The position numbers and the translations under genes are program-made. From contig CM060731.1 in NCBI GenBank assembly GCA_030704615.1, positions 32,736,001-32,800,000 on the forward strand: a stretch of 64,000 nucleotides of DNA, given 5' to 3'. The notes below the pieces were generated by a model. That model had not been told where the DNA came from, ran no database searches, and worked only from the letters and a program-made list of their open reading frames with translations. Source of the stretch: Takakia lepidozioides. Lineage: Eukaryota; Streptophyta; Takakiopsida; Takakiales; Takakiaceae. Positions 1 through 12,244 of this stretch are shown one piece after another (the stretch's first letter is position 1; each line of letters begins with the position of its first letter).

Positions 1-682
1 AGGGGCTGCCCCTGTGGTGGGGGCAGCGGCAGCGATAGGTATGGGGGGCTGAAGCACCCTTGAGTGCCCAAGGCACTGAAGGAGGCGGAGGCGCTCACTA
101 GGTGGAGCCCCGCACACCGGGTTGCGGTGGGGGTGGCTCCACAAGGGGTGGTGGTAGCTTAGTGGGACTTAGTGGGGGTGGCATAGGACTCACCATGGGG
201 GCGGAGACCTCGTGGTGGGAGTCGTGGGGAGTCTTGGGACTCATCACGGTCCATAGGGCCGTGGTGAGTGGGCCAAGACTCACCGCGACTCATCACCGGG
301 AGTCGAGGGTTTCGTGGTGGTTCACCATAAAATGGCATGGCTGGTTGTGAAACCCCCGCGGACAGCTACAAAAGTATATATAAGGGGAGTAGTGACCCCG
401 AGAACGGTGCAAGCCCGTTGGTGACCAAAAACTAGTGAGTAAGCGAGCGAGCCGGAAAGCGACCAAAGAGTGGGGAGCTGTTCCGGACTGCCATCTACCA
501 AAGGGAATTCTCCTAGTCCCAAATAGGTGGAGGGTTAGTGGGAAGCGAAGGGGGACCGTTATGTCCCGGTGAGCAGCCGAAGCTCCAAGTTGGCCCGGGC
601 GGCCAGGTTGGGAGTCAGGCGCGCGCATCAAAGCGAGTAACTATGACTTGAAAGGGAGCTTACCGAAGTGAGGTGCGCGACA
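1..682 (+). mobile_element. 5' LTR of truncated Ty3/chromovirus element 1
   Basis: This is the left LTR of a Ty3-type element. It is cut by the window edge: its first base matches about position 46 of the full LTR copies at 5348, 48126 and 54001. It ends in GCGACA, the inverse of the TGTCGC that opens the complete copies. A TATA-like stretch (gtatatataagggg, about 373-386) with a transcript leader behind it suggests the LTR promoter. The tRNA primer site follows two bases after the LTR end. Confidence 0.9.
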
Positions 683-684
683 CT

Positions 685-696
685 TGGTATCAGAGC
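685..696 (+). other. Primer binding site, initiator Met-tRNA type
   Basis: TGGTATCAGAGC directly after the LTR is the usual plant retrotransposon primer site, complementary to the 3' end of initiator Met-tRNA. It fixes the LTR end and the element's orientation. Confidence 0.92.
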
Positions 697-737
697 TTAG
701 AGTTCAGTACGCGATCGTCCTTGGGATTGGCCTCATC

Positions 738-1905
738 ATGGGGTCGGGCAAGCCAAAGCGAAAGCGGAACGGCCAAAAAGATGATGATCCTGGTGAGCCC
801 GATGGGGGCGACGTGTCACCAAAGCGGCCGTTTGAGGAAGCGACGCAGGTTCTGAAAGCGAGGCCGCTCAAGAGCGGGAGGAATCCGAGGAGTCGGAGCC
901 CGAGGAATCCCTGAGAGCTCCGACTGACCAACAGATGCCTCCCATGCCGGCAGCCTTTTGGGAAGGGTTGTTGGTGCAGTTTGGCGGGACGTTGAAAGAC
1001 GTGTTGAAGGCGGCTAATGCCACTTCCACTAAGGCAAAGTTTAAAGTAAAGCCTAAGGAACCCGGCACCTTCGAGGGCGTCCGAAATCAAAAGGCACTCA
1101 ACACCTGGTTCCTGGAGCTAGAGCAGTACTTTCCGGCGGGCCACCATCCTCGTCACTCAACAATGGTGGCAGAAACGCCTTCACGACCGAGGTCCAAGCC
1201 CGGAAACCTTGAACTGGAGTGGGTTCAAGGAATTGATGAAGAGACAGTTTGTGCCTCTCAACGCGTCCTGGCTTGCCCGGGACAAGATGAGGAATTTGAA
1301 GCAAATAGAAGACATTCGGGGGTATGTCCAGGCTTTCAATGTGCTGTTGCTCGAAGTCGCGGACATGGCAGAACCAGAAATGGTCTTCAACTTTGTGGCG
1401 GGACTGGCTCCATGGGCCAGGCGGAAGTTGGAGGAGAAGCCACCCAAGACTTTGAACGAGGCAATTGAGAGGGCTGAATGTTTCTCGGATGTCCCTAGGG
1501 GTGTGAGACAAGGCCGTACGGAGCTGAACCACAAGAAGACCCGGCGGGAAGGTGACTCCTTCTGACCGGAAAAGAAGTGGGATAGGCCACGCGGCGACAA
1601 TGGCACGTGGAAATCGAAGGGAGGGCCTTCACACGTCAAGGCGGCACCCGGTGCTTCGAAAGGAAAAGCGGGTGGAGCGGCTTATGGCGGACAGAAGGCG
1701 ACCTTTGATGGAGTGTGTTTCAATTGCGGGGAGCCCGGGCACATGGCCAAGAATTGCACGAAACCTCGACAATTGAACATGACTCGGGCAACCACGGAGC
1801 TGTCGGAAGATACCATCAGTCGCTTGGTGGAAGCGGTGGTCGCCAGGACTTGCAAGGTAGGCAACTATTTTTGTGAGTTGTATCAGGAAACTGGCGCCTG
1901 CGTAA
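738..1905 (+). pseudogene. gag of element 1, frameshifted
   Basis: The reading starts at an ATG (MGSGKPKRKRNG, as in element 2 at 48878) and is lost after about 40 codons through a deletion near 850. It resumes with APTDQQMPPMPAAFWEG. A second deletion near 1135 removes the segment that holds YLRGYAQQWWQKR in element 2. A third open part (1209-1565) carries the capsid-like FKELMKRQFVPLN and VAGLAPWARRKLEEKPPKT. The nucleocapsid zinc knuckle is intact, with C-F-N-C, G-H and C in CX2CX4HX4C spacing near 1717-1758. The product would package element RNA, but no single frame survives. Confidence 0.85.
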
Positions 1906-1918
1906 AGGGAGTCAGTTA

Positions 1919-4890
1919 TTGTTCGTGGATGGGATAATATCCGGAACTAACGTGTCGTTGTTGGTGGACACAGGAGCGTCGCACTCCTTCATGACGCCGG
2001 CGGCGGCGCGAAAGTTGGGACTCCCGACAAGTGACGTGGGGGCCTCTATTGAGGTGCGTTCTGCCAAAGGAGAACCACAGATGGCGACAAGGTTGGCGTT
2101 TGATGTTCCTCTTCAACTGGGGAGTTGGGAGGGACGTGAGAACTTCACCATCTGCGAGATCGATGGAGTGGATCTCATTTGGGGATGACCTTTTTGAGCA
2201 AATCCGGAGCGGTCATAGATGGCCGCAAGAGAGTAGTCACGCTGCCATGTGGGAATGGTGGCGAGGTCTTACGAGTGTCGGAAACGCCCAAATCCGTGGG
2301 AGGGCGAATAAACCTTCTGTCAGCAAGGGAGTGGGCCGTGGAGGAGGCACACGAGCCCCAGTTTTTGCTTTACATTAGAGAAGTGAAAGAGAAGGCGATG
2401 GGGAGCCGAGCCCAGATTGGATCAAGGGGATTTTGGAGAAATACCAGGATGTGATGCCGGAGGATTTACCAAGCGGCTTGCCACGCGAAGAGGAGTTGAC
2501 CACAAGATTGAGGTGATACCGGGATCGGAACCGCCTGCCAAGGCGCCCTACCGGTTGAGCCACAGAGAGTTGGTCGAGCTGAAGACTCAGCTCAAAGATC
2601 TAATGTCAAAGGGGTACATCCGGCCGAGTAAGTCACCTTACGGAGCCCCGGTGCTATTTGCAGACAAGAAGGATGGGACGCTGCGGATGTGTGTCGATTA
2701 CAGGGCTCTGAATAAGGTGACTATAAAAAACCGGTACCCTTTGCCAAGGATCGACGACTCTTCGATCGGTTGGCAGGAGCGAAGTATTTCAGCCGGATCG
2801 ACTTGCGCTCCGGCTATCACCAAATTCGGGTGGCGGAAGGAGATGAGGAGAAGACCGCGTGCAGGACAAGGTATGGTTCATATGAGTTTTTGGTGATGCC
2901 TTTTGGGCTCACCAATGCACCAGCGACCTTTAGCACGCTGATGAACAACCTTTTCAGGAGTGGTTGGATGACTTTGTGATCGTGTACATCGACGACATCT
3001 TGGTGTACTCGAAAACAAAGGAGGAGCACCTGGAGCACCTCAAAAGGGTGTTCCAAAAATTGCGGGAAGGGAAGCTGTACGCCAAAGCTTCAAAGTGCGA
3101 ATTCGGGGTCACGAAAGTGGAGTTCTGGGGCATGTGATTACACAGGATGGGATCAAAATGGATGACAGAAAGGTGAGGGCGATCTTGGACTGGGAGCCTC
3201 CGACTTCGGTCCCGGGAGTGCGATCCTTCCTAGGACTCGCCTCCTATTACCGGAAGTATGTGAGAAATTTCGCCAAGATCGCGGGGCCGCTGTCCGACCT
3301 TCTGTGTAAATCCAAAGTCTGGGCATGGAACACTTTTTGTGGCCAAACTTTTGCTGAATTGAAGCAGCGGATGGCGGAAGCTCCAGTCTTGAAAATCCCG
3401 GAGTTCGATCGTCCGTTTGAGATTCATACAGATGCATCGGACTTATGCAAGATGGACGTCCAGTGGCTTACGAAAGTAAGAAACTGAATGAAGTGGAGCG
3501 ACGGTGGCCTACGCACGAAAAAGAGATGAAGGCGGTGGTGCATTGCCTTGAGCTTTGGCGCCACTATGTTGGTTCCAACCCAGTGAAGGTGTTCACGGAC
3601 AATGTCACGGTGAAGTATTTTGCCACAGAACCAAGTTGTCCCCAAACAACTTAGGTGGCAAGATACTTTGGCAGTGTTCGACGTGGATATCCAGTACAAA
3701 CCGGGACGAGACAACGTGGTGGCCGATGCTTTAAGTAGAAAGCAGCAGCTCTTGTTGGTGCACAGGGCGAGACGGCGCTCCAAAGGAAGATCCGGAAGGC
3801 TTGCCGGAAGGATGAGCTTGCGAAGTCCGTGATGCAGGACTTGAGGATGGGGGTTAAATCGCAGTTCCACTTGCAAAATGGACTGCTCCGGTATAAGCAA
3901 AAGCGTCTCTACGTGCCGAAGGGAGGGATAGGAGATATGGTCCGCTTGCGGGCCACGCGGAGCCAAGCGCACTGCGGCACTCTTGAAGAAAGAGTATTTC
4001 TGGCCCAAACTGAGGGAGGAGGCAGAGGAGTATGTCAAGACATGCACCACATGCCAACAAAACCGGAGCGAGTACAAAAAGCAAGCGGGGCTGTTACAAC
4101 CCTTGCCGATTCCAGAGGGGACTTGGGAAAGCGTCTCGATGGATTTCATGACTGCTATGCCGCTGTCAAAAGGATTCGATGCAATCATGGTGGTGGTGGA
4201 TAGGTTCAGTAAAATGGGCCATTTCATCCCCACCAAGGAGACGGCAACGGCGCAGGAGATAGGGCGACTTTACTTCGCCCACGTCTTAAAGCATCATGGA
4301 GTCCCGAAGGATATTGTCTCGGACCGCGATCCAAAGTTTACGAGTAAATTTTGGAGGGCACTTTAGAAGAAGATGGGGACGAGGCTGAAGATGAGCACCG
4401 CCTTCCGACCTACGACCGACGGCCAAACGGAAAGAGTGAATTCCGTAGTGAAGCAATTCTTGCGGAATTACGTGTCAGCAGACCAATCAGACTGGATGGA
4501 ACACTTAGACGCGGCAGAGTTCTGTTATAATAACACAAAACACTCCGCAACGGGAGTTTCCCCTTTCGTATTGGTCTATGGAAAAGCACCTCTGGTGCCG
4601 ACAAGTTGGGCCGCCCAGGACGTTGAGGAACCGGCAGTAGCGGAGGTAATAGAAGAACGCGAGCGTTTGTTGAAGCTCGCAAAGTACAACATTGCCAAAG
4701 CTAGGAAACGGTATGAAAGGCAGGTGAATCGGAAGCGGAGGGAAGTGAAGTTTGAGGCAGGCACGGAGGTCTGGTTGAACATCAAGAATTTTCGACTACC
4801 TCCGGAAGTGAGTCCGAAGTTCGTACCTCCGTATGCGGGACCCTTTCGCATTCGGAAGGTTATGAATGAGGATGTGTATGAATTGGAGCT
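1919..4890 (+). pseudogene. pol of element 1: protease, RT, RNase H, integrase
   Basis: The domain order PR-RT-RH-INT is typical of Ty3/Gypsy. The aspartic protease motif VDTGASHSFM lies near 1965-1995. The reverse transcriptase (about 2500-3060) shows [25 protein letters not shown] and [12 protein letters not shown]. The catalytic YIDD lies near 2985, in a different frame from its flanks. RNase H is near 3400-3650 (PFEIHTDASD, then a frameshift). The integrase has the zinc-binding part near 3980-4060 and the DDE core (MDFMTAMPLSKGFDA, SDRDPKFTS, then DGQTERVNSVV). An in-frame TAG at 4363-4365 replaces a TGG read as Trp in element 2. Homology with element 2 stops at 4890, so the chromodomain and a regular 3' LTR are missing. 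Confidence 0.93.
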
Positions 4891-6573
4891 GATGTACAGA
4901 TTTTGAGCCGATGTATAAAATAAGAGCAACTGTCACAGATGCATTGCTCTCGGGTTACAACAAACTTCTGGAGCCCAAATTGTTTAAGGCTATCGCACCT
5001 GAGTTTGTCATCTGTGCTCCTTTCCAGTGGCATGTCATGCGTACCAATGGTAACGATCTGCAGACGCATTCGGGTTGGTGCAAGAATGGTACACTCAGGA
5101 TGCCCGAGGGATGGTATTCACAAAGAATCGAGATCTTGTGGATGTGGTTGTCATCCCTATTGTCTTCGAGTAAGTAATTTGAGCGTTGACTGATCATGTT
5201 GGGTTACACTCCTCTGTTCTACACTGAGTTGCACTAGTTTGGAGTTGCACTGCTGACTAGTTGTGTTACACCGTTTAGAGTACAGTACAAGGGTTACACT
5301 ATGGGTTACACATGAGATGGGTTACACTACTGGGTTACACCACTAAGTGTCGCGGCCCTTTGCCTTGAGGGCAGGGGGTCGGGACACATACGAGGGGCTG
5401 CCCCTGTGGTGGGGGCAGCGGCCGCGATAGGTATGGGGGCTGAAGCACCCTTGAGTGCCCAAGGCACTGAAGGAGGCAGAGAGGCGCTCACTAGGTGGAG
5501 CCCCGCACACCGGGTTGCGGTGGGGGGGCTCCACAAGGGGTGGTGGTAGCTTAGCGGACTTAGTGGGGGTGGCATAGGACTCACCAGGGGGCGGAGGAGA
5601 CCTAGTGGTGGGAGTCGTGGGGAGTCTTGGGACTCATCACGGTCCATAGGGGCCGTGGTGAGTGGGCAAGACTCACCGCGACTCATCACCGGGAGTCGAG
5701 GGTTTTCTGTGGTGGTTCACCATAAAATGGCATGGCTGGTTGTGAAAACCCCCGCGGGACAGCTACAAAAGTATATATAAGGGGAGTAGTGACCCCGAGA
5801 ACGGTGCAAGCCCGTTGGTGACCAAAAACTAGTGAGTAAGCGAGCGAGCCGGGAAGCGACCAAAGAGTGGGGAGCTGTTCCGGACTGCCATCTACCAAAG
5901 GGAATTCTCCTAGTCCCAAATAGGTGGAGGGTTAGTGGGAAGCGAAGGGGGACCGTTATGTCCCGGTGAGCAGCCGAAGCTCCAAGTTGGCCCGGGCGGC
6001 CAGGTTGGGAGTCAGGCGCGCGCATCAAAGCGAGTAACTATGACTTGAAGGGGAGCTTACCGAAGTGAGGTGCGCGACACTGAGGGTTACACCACAATGG
6101 GTTTCATTGGAGATTTTTTTTTATATTCTGACGTTACGGCTTTGTTTGTGTTGCAGTGATCACTGGAGTGTTGCTGTTTAGAGCGCCGAGGTCGATAGTA
6201 CAGTTGGACTCCATAAAACCATGCACGACCCAAGTTCATTGAAGGAATTGTGCGAAATTTTGCCATAGCGTTCTTTGATTGCATGCCTGGATCTGATGAC
6301 TTCAGTTACGTCATGGAGAGGATGGAATGGTTTGAGGCCAGTGTCCCCCAACAACGGAGCTGTTGGGAGTGCGGCTATTATGCACTTTGTTTTGTTCAAT
6401 TTTACCTGGAGTGGAACTTCAATGTGAAAACCACAGAAGATCGAACCCGTCATAGGCGGGCGTTTACTGCAAGTTGGTTCGACGAGTCAACCATGATAGC
6501 TTCCCATACTCATATGATTAGTTGTCTGTGTGACGAGATGGACAAAGACTTGGTCAAATGGCCAAAGAAATAA
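4891..6573 (+). pseudogene. Ulp1-like C48 cysteine protease, broken, with LTR in its intron
   Basis: The first exon (about 4911-5169) reads toward LVDVVVIPIVF after a frameshift and ends at donor GTAAGT. The second starts after ttgcag at 6157 with D-H-W, the His-Trp motif of Ulp1/SENP proteases. It then shows LDSIKP, which fits the catalytic Asp region, and VPQQRSCWECGYYALCFVQFYL, which fits the Gln and nucleophile Cys region (6334-6400). These motifs lie in three frames, and a TAG occurs at 6179-6181, so the gene is dead as read. The family cleaves SUMO-like conjugates and is often carried by plant DNA transposons. The intron holds GGGTTACA repeats and a solo LTR. Confidence 0.75.
5348..6079 (+). 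mobile_element. Solo LTR of the element 1/2 family
   Basis: A complete LTR runs from TGTCGC to GCGACA, with ctaag before it and ctgag after it, a 4/5 match to a 5-bp target duplication. No internal element sequence follows; the flanks are the two sides of the Ulp1-like gene's intron. This fits LTR-LTR recombination that left a solo LTR. Rearranged linkage to truncated element 1 (ending at 4890) is the alternative. Confidence 0.85.
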
Positions 6574-6639
6574 ATAGCATCTCTTGATGCATTTTTTGAT
6601 TTCTATGTGGTTTGTTCGTAACACTCACAATTTGGGTTC

Positions 6640-7870
6640 ATGTAATGGGCTTACATGGGATTACACCTTATTGGGTTACATGAAGTGGAGTCATAGACAA
6701 GTACTGGGTACACCTTGGGGCCCTGGGGCAATGGGCTTACACTCTGTGGGTTCACACATAAGTGATGGGTTACACCGTGCCGGGTCTCACAATGTGGGGT
6801 TACACTTATGGGTTACATGCAATGCCAGGCCTCTCAGGGTTACATGCAGGGTGGGCCTTCCTGGCTATGTCAGGGTCACGTAGCTGAAAAAGTATAGTTT
6901 CGTGGCACGTAACCCCACCTTGACAATGCGCACTTGTTTTTTTTTTTTTTTTTTTTTTTTTCACACTGAAGTTTTTGTGCACTGAAGTTCTCAGAGTTAT
7001 AATACATGGGGTTACATACATGAGGGCTATGTACGATGGGTTACATACGATGGGTCACAATAGTGGGGGTAAACATCTGGTCGGGCTACATACTTCTTGG
7101 AGTTACAACACTCTGGGTTACACTCACTCAAGAGGGTTACACAGTTCTGAGTTACACTGTGCACAGTGACAGTGGGCAGGGTTGCCTGTACAAGGGCTAC
7201 GTGTCGTGGGGATACATAAGATGGGGTGATGTAGCATCGGGGTTTACAAACATGCACCCCAAATGTACAATGGGTTACATGCGATGGGTGACAAAAATGG
7301 GGGTTACATGTGTAAGGATACATACTTCTTGGGGTACACAACAATAAGTTACACTCCGGAGGGCTACACTGGTCCATAACATAGGTTGAACGGAATGGTT
7401 ATCTATCTCATGGATTACACGTCCATGGGTTACATATACAGGGTGGGTACACACAAATTGGGTTACACATAGAGGGGTTGCACAGAGAGGGGTTACACAT
7501 ATATGGGTTACACATGCAGGGTGGGTTACACATAGATGGTTGCACATAGAGGGGTTACATATACAGGGGCTAGTGTTGGCGACTAAAGGTGCTCGACTTC
7601 AGCGTCTTCCCACTCTGTATTGAAGGGTCATGTAACCCCGGCAGACTAACCCAGACCCTGTAGTCACACTGTAGTCATCGACTTCTAATTCTCAGAGTTA
7701 CACCACTGACAGCAATATTCTATGGGGTTACATACTGGGTTACACTGTTGATAGTTACATTGCAGTTACACTTGGAGTTACACCACAATTAGGTTACACT
7801 GAAGAGGGGTTACATCGTTGTGTTACATTGTGTGGAGTACCACAGAGGAGTTACACTAAGTAGAGCTATG
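6640..7870 (+). repeat. Degenerate GGGTTACA repeat tract between convergent genes
   Basis: GGGTTACA and close variants (ggttacat, agttacac) recur every 10-40 bases in one orientation, separated by unrelated spacers. The tract fills the gap between the 3' ends of the Ulp1-like gene (+) and the BED gene (-). A run of about 20 T near 6940-6961 interrupts it. Open frames here arise because the motif rarely forms stops; they are not counted as genes. Confidence 0.85.
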
Positions 7871-8084
7871 TTACGTTATGAAACCCAAGACGGTTGTAAC
7901 CCTGCGTTGTTGTCACCCCGGCCCAGTGGGGTCCCATGAGTGGGTTACATAAGTTGAATGTGGATGGAAATGGCAAAGTGAATAACACCCCATGAACAGA
8001 CATGTACTTCATATTAAAACTGGTGATCACAAAATAAGTGTCATTGCCAATGGACTCAATGGTCACTCGGTCCCTTTGGCCCAT

Positions 8085-8375
8085 GATGAGTCCCAAGACT
8101 CCCCACGACTCCCACCACAAGGTCTCCGCCACCATGGTGATCGTCTCCTGCCACCCCCACTAAGTCCCACTAAGCTACCACCACCCCTGTGGAGCCACCC
8201 CCACCGCAAACCGGTGTGCGGGGACTCCACCGTAGTGAGTGCCTCCGCCTCCTTGAGTGCCTTGGGCACTCAAGGTTGCTTCAGCCCCCCCGTACCTATT
8301 GATGCCACCGCCCCCACCACAAGGGTAGCCCCTCTACGTCCCGACCCCCTATCCTCAAGGCAAAGGGCCGCGACA
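8085..8375 (-). mobile_element. LTR fragment inside the BED gene
   Basis: Read on the minus strand this matches the first ~290 bases of the LTR family, starting at TGTCGCGGCC (8375) and ending in the segment with gagtcttgggactcat. It breaks the third exon of the BED-finger gene. Confidence 0.85.
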
Positions 8376-9159
8376 CTGTTGCTCCTCTCTGCACAGTGTA
8401 ACCCTCGGTTTCAGGGCCTCCTCCCCTTGCAGTGTCACCCTCCGCATCAATGTGACCCACGAAGGCTCGGTGACTGTCTGTCTGCTCAATCCCCCGGACA
8501 ATGTCACCCTCAATACTGACCACCTCCTCCAATGTGACATGTTGTGGCGCGAAATGACTTGGATCTTCGGTCTGCATCATTCGAACAGTGTCATTCTGAG
8601 AGAGGTTGACCACATGATCCTCACAAATACTTACATTGATGCATGGAGGGTTCAACCCAGCATCTCCACATTCAAAGTCATACACAGACTTTGGGTCAAG
8701 CGGGTCCCCGGTTCTTCGATTAAGACCTCCAAAAGAAATGACTGGGGCTGCGGACAAAGAGGTTCGCACTTGGGTGTTCCACCTTGATGTATCATCTTCA
8801 GTATCAGTATCAGAATTCACGGGCAAATCCCACGTCAAGTTTGCTAGGTTCACCCCTAAGTGCAGCTGGGTTGAGTACAATTCACCAACCTGCGACAAAG
8901 ATACAATGGCAGATTGACTTGGAATGATGTCCTCGTCATGTACATCGTCGCTTTGCGGGGCGGAAATTGAATGAAGATGAGGTTTAACCATCTCCTCATC
9001 CTGTAACACAGAGGGCCCATCACTCGTCTGCGCGCCCCCTGTATCACATTGTGGAGGGGCCCCATACACAACTTCGTGAAGCTCACGTTGAGCCTCAAAA
9101 AGGTTTTTGAATGCATTGGCGACTTGATTGGTCATGAGCTCGGACTCATCTGCATCGGG

Positions 9160-9478
9160 GAAAAGACAAAGGTTTTTAGTCGTGGAACGAGGTTTTTGAA
9201 AGTGCAAGGGTTACACTATATAAGGGTTACACTGACTAGGACAAGATAGTGGTTCGGATTACACGATGTGGGTTACACCACCCTGTTAGAGACAGTGGTT
9301 TGCAATGGGTTACACTAGTGAGATTACACAACGAGAGGGTAACAAATCGAGGGTAACACAACGAGGGATAACATTAGGGGTACACTGATTACAGGGTTAC
9401 ATACTCCGAGGGTTACAGGATTACACACAAAGGGGTTACACAACGAGAGGGGTGATAGTGGATGGAGTAACACTTACA
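9160..9478 (+). repeat. GGGTTACA repeats in intron 2 of the BED gene
   Basis: This interval lies between a donor at 9478 and an acceptor at 9150 on the minus strand. It is largely GGGTTACA-type units in the same plus-strand orientation as the neighbouring tracts (for example 9208, 9226, 9305, 9400, 9432). Confidence 0.75.
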
Positions 9479-10375
9479 GGGATACCAAGGCACTACAGAC
9501 CCAAGGTCTCTCATATACTAGATGCCCAAATGCGCATTGAAGTCCATTTATATTGGTGATTCGCTGAAGAGGCCACAATACCAAAGCTGGATAAACGATT
9601 CTTTCTGATGGATCACAAAGTGATGGGCGGGGCGACGACGGCTTGCCTTGCAAAACTGTATAGCTCCGTTGATCTTAACTGACCTGTCACCCCACTCTTC
9701 TGTACTCAAACTCGATCTTAAGTCCTCGAGCTCAGAATCCAAGGTCGCAATTCCGTCACCAGGTTGTGCAAAGTACATCAGACTAAAGCCGTAATACTCA
9801 TCGACCAGGTCCTTCACCTTTGAGCCGTAAGAGCACTTTCCAGAAGGTCAGTCGTGAACCCCATCCTGGGGTGCATTTGGGAAACTAACCTGCCATGATT
9901 TCTTACATCGTTGTGGGCCAGAATTATCAAAAGGAGTGGTGGCGGTCCAATGTGCGGTTTGGTGAGATTCTCTATTTGACTGATCAATCCTTCCGCAAAA
10001 CCGCGAGTGAATTCCAACGGATCTGGAACAACCAAACCTTTGATTCCATCTACAATAATAGTGATGACAATAGGATTTGAAGTTTTGGCATCGTCAAGGT
10101 CGGTATTGCCAACAGTTGGTTCGTCCATCGTGTCATCATCATGTGAGGCTTTGGCTCTCTCGATGGACTCGTGTAAGTCTCCCATTTTTTTTCTTTTTCT
10201 GCTTTGGCATGTCAGGATACCCAATGCTCTCCAAATACTCCTTCACCCAATTCAATTCATCTATCATTAACGGACCATGATCCGGCTGGGCTGTAAACGC
10301 CTTGTGGGCAGCAACAACACTGTCCATATCATCGCTTCTAAGATGATGTCGAGCTCCCTGCGCAATACAGCGTGA

Positions 10376-10577
10376 GGGGTTACACCAGATAAAAGGGTTA
10401 CAGCACGAGGGGTTACACATGAAAAATGGGTTACAAGGAAGGTGGGCTACACGGGGTTACACAGAGGTGGGTTACACACCATAGGGATTTTTAAAGGGGT
10501 CCTCTGTAGGTGGGTTACACTTTGGGTTACACACCACATGAGAGACAGGGGGGGTAACACAAAGGGTTACACGGATA
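10376..10577 (+). repeat. GGGTTACA repeats in intron 1 of the BED gene
   Basis: About ten gggttaca-type units lie in 200 bases between the first and second exons of the BED gene, plus orientation. Confidence 0.75.
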
Positions 10578-11749
10578 GACAACAGCCCGAAATTTGAAAA
10601 GCAGAGAAATGGCAGGGAATCCAACTTGATTGTCCGTCGATAGATACCAACTTGATTTTGCAGCTGTCGCATGGACTGCGCCCTCGCCTCGCGCAACAAA
10701 TTCTTGGAATGCCGGCCAAAACCCCTTCTCATTGACATTCGGAAATGGGAACTGAGGAATAAGGCCATGCGGTAGCAGAAGGATTGAGCCTGGAGTTCGC
10801 TTTCGCAAGATGTACCTTGAGCTCCGGTTTCCCCGGTTTCCAATGTTGATTTTCTTTGCAATAGGGACAGGTAGAGGCGGGCTCAATCGCTGCTTGTCTC
10901 TCTCGTTAGGAACCTGCCGAACAGAAGGACCAGGGACAGAAACAGCAGGAGCACCAGAAGATGAAACCTCTGTAGCAGAAGTAGCCGAAGAAAGTACAAC
11001 AGCAGGCACTTCAAAAGGATTTGCAATCTCACCCAAAGCTACCCTATTTTGCAGAATCCATGCATGATATGCATCAATAGAAGAAGTTGGAACAGAATTC
11101 ACCACATTTTCAACAGCCATGGCATGCTTGAGCTCCGCATCAGGAAACGGTTTTGTTCCTTTTGGTCTGGCCATACATGCGGCTGTTCCATTGACAATAT
11201 GCTGATTCAATCTGCTCTTATCTACCTTTATTTCCCCACAGTAAGGACATTTGAACTTAGGCCGGCCCTTTGCTCCCTCCACCTTGGCCTCTCTACACTT
11301 GGTGTGGCAGTACGCGATCATTGTAGCATGCTCATGCTCAGTGTACCAGAAGCGAACTCGTTCGCCATCCCTCTTCAAGTGATCAAATGGAATAGTAGCC
11401 TCTCCAGGGAACAGATAACAATCAGCCATGGCAAAAGAAAAACCTGACAGAAGAGAAGAGAAGAGCAAGAGCAAGACAAGACAAGACAAGAGAAGTCCAA
11501 GAGAATTCCGAAGAACGCACATCAGGGAGAACGCACAACAAGGAGTGCATGAAGAATAGGAAAGGGTTGCGAGAAGGGAAAAACCGAACAATGATCAAAG
11601 AACGAAGAACGAAGCTAGCTAGATGTCACCCGTAAGGCACGTTGGTTAAGCGAAAGACGGCGGTTCATTAAAATCTGGCGGCTTGCAATCAATTACATCC
11701 GCACTGACTCACACGTGTATGAGTTGCAATCCCGGTGTCACCCAGAATA

Positions 11750-12240
11750 GCGGAGTGTAACCCGTAACCCTACACTTGTGAGCGCGACAAACCGGCCGTT
11801 ACCCGCATGCGAGACACGTCGAGTGTAACCCTCCATCATGTACCCACATATGATGTAACCCTTCGTCATGACAACCTCATGTACCCCTAGTCTATGTGAC
11901 TCCCGAACACAACATCGATGTAACCCTGTCATATCAAACCATTATATGTATATGTTATATCCCTGTAACACCCCACACAATCGACTCTCATGTAGACGAG
12001 ATCATAGATCGGGTAAACATGGTCAATGTAACGCCCCACCCATATAACACTAGCCTATGTGGCTCCGCAAGTGCAACATCCACGTAACCCATCAAACATG
12101 TCAACCCCATCTAAACCTCCATTACTAAACTGTCTACCAAGCCACCATGTATTGAGAAAGAAAACACCGTGTAACCCCCTGTGTGTAACCATAGCACACG
12201 TGACGCAGTCATATAAACCATCAGACATGTAACCGGTTGA
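11750..12240 (-). repeat. Inverted GGGTTACA tract (reads TGTAACCC on +)
   Basis: Upstream of the BED gene the same motif continues, but as TGTAACCC on the plus strand, opposite to the tracts at 5-10.6 kb and 12.8-13.6 kb. The tract separates the BED gene (-) from its degenerate second copy (+). Confidence 0.8.
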
Positions 12241-12244
12241 CAGT

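Larger units (their letters stand above)
7990..11429 (-). pseudogene. BED-type zinc-finger gene of unknown function, at least three exons
   Basis: The ATG at 11429 begins MADCYLFPGEATIPFDH. A BED-like finger follows (KCPYCGEIK, then RLNQHIVNGTAAC and the basic ARPKGTKPF), so DNA binding is likely. Exon 1 runs to about 10.65 kb (donor uncertain). Exon 2 starts after gcgcag at 10357 and ends at donor GTAAGT near 9479. Exon 3 starts after gatgcag at 9149 and is acidic (DADESELMTNQ). Inside exon 2 the frame slips at a run of A near 10185, in KQKKKK/MGDLHES. A minus-strand LTR fragment (8085-8375) interrupts exon 3, and sequence readable past it (GNDTYFVITSF) suggests the exon once continued. I do not recognise the family. 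The introns consist largely of GGGTTACA repeats. Confidence 0.6.

Noticed and set aside
5348-6079. 3' LTR of element 1
   Set aside because: Its own near-perfect target duplication and the Ulp1-like exon between it and element 1 fit a separate solo LTR better, although a rearranged single element cannot be fully excluded.
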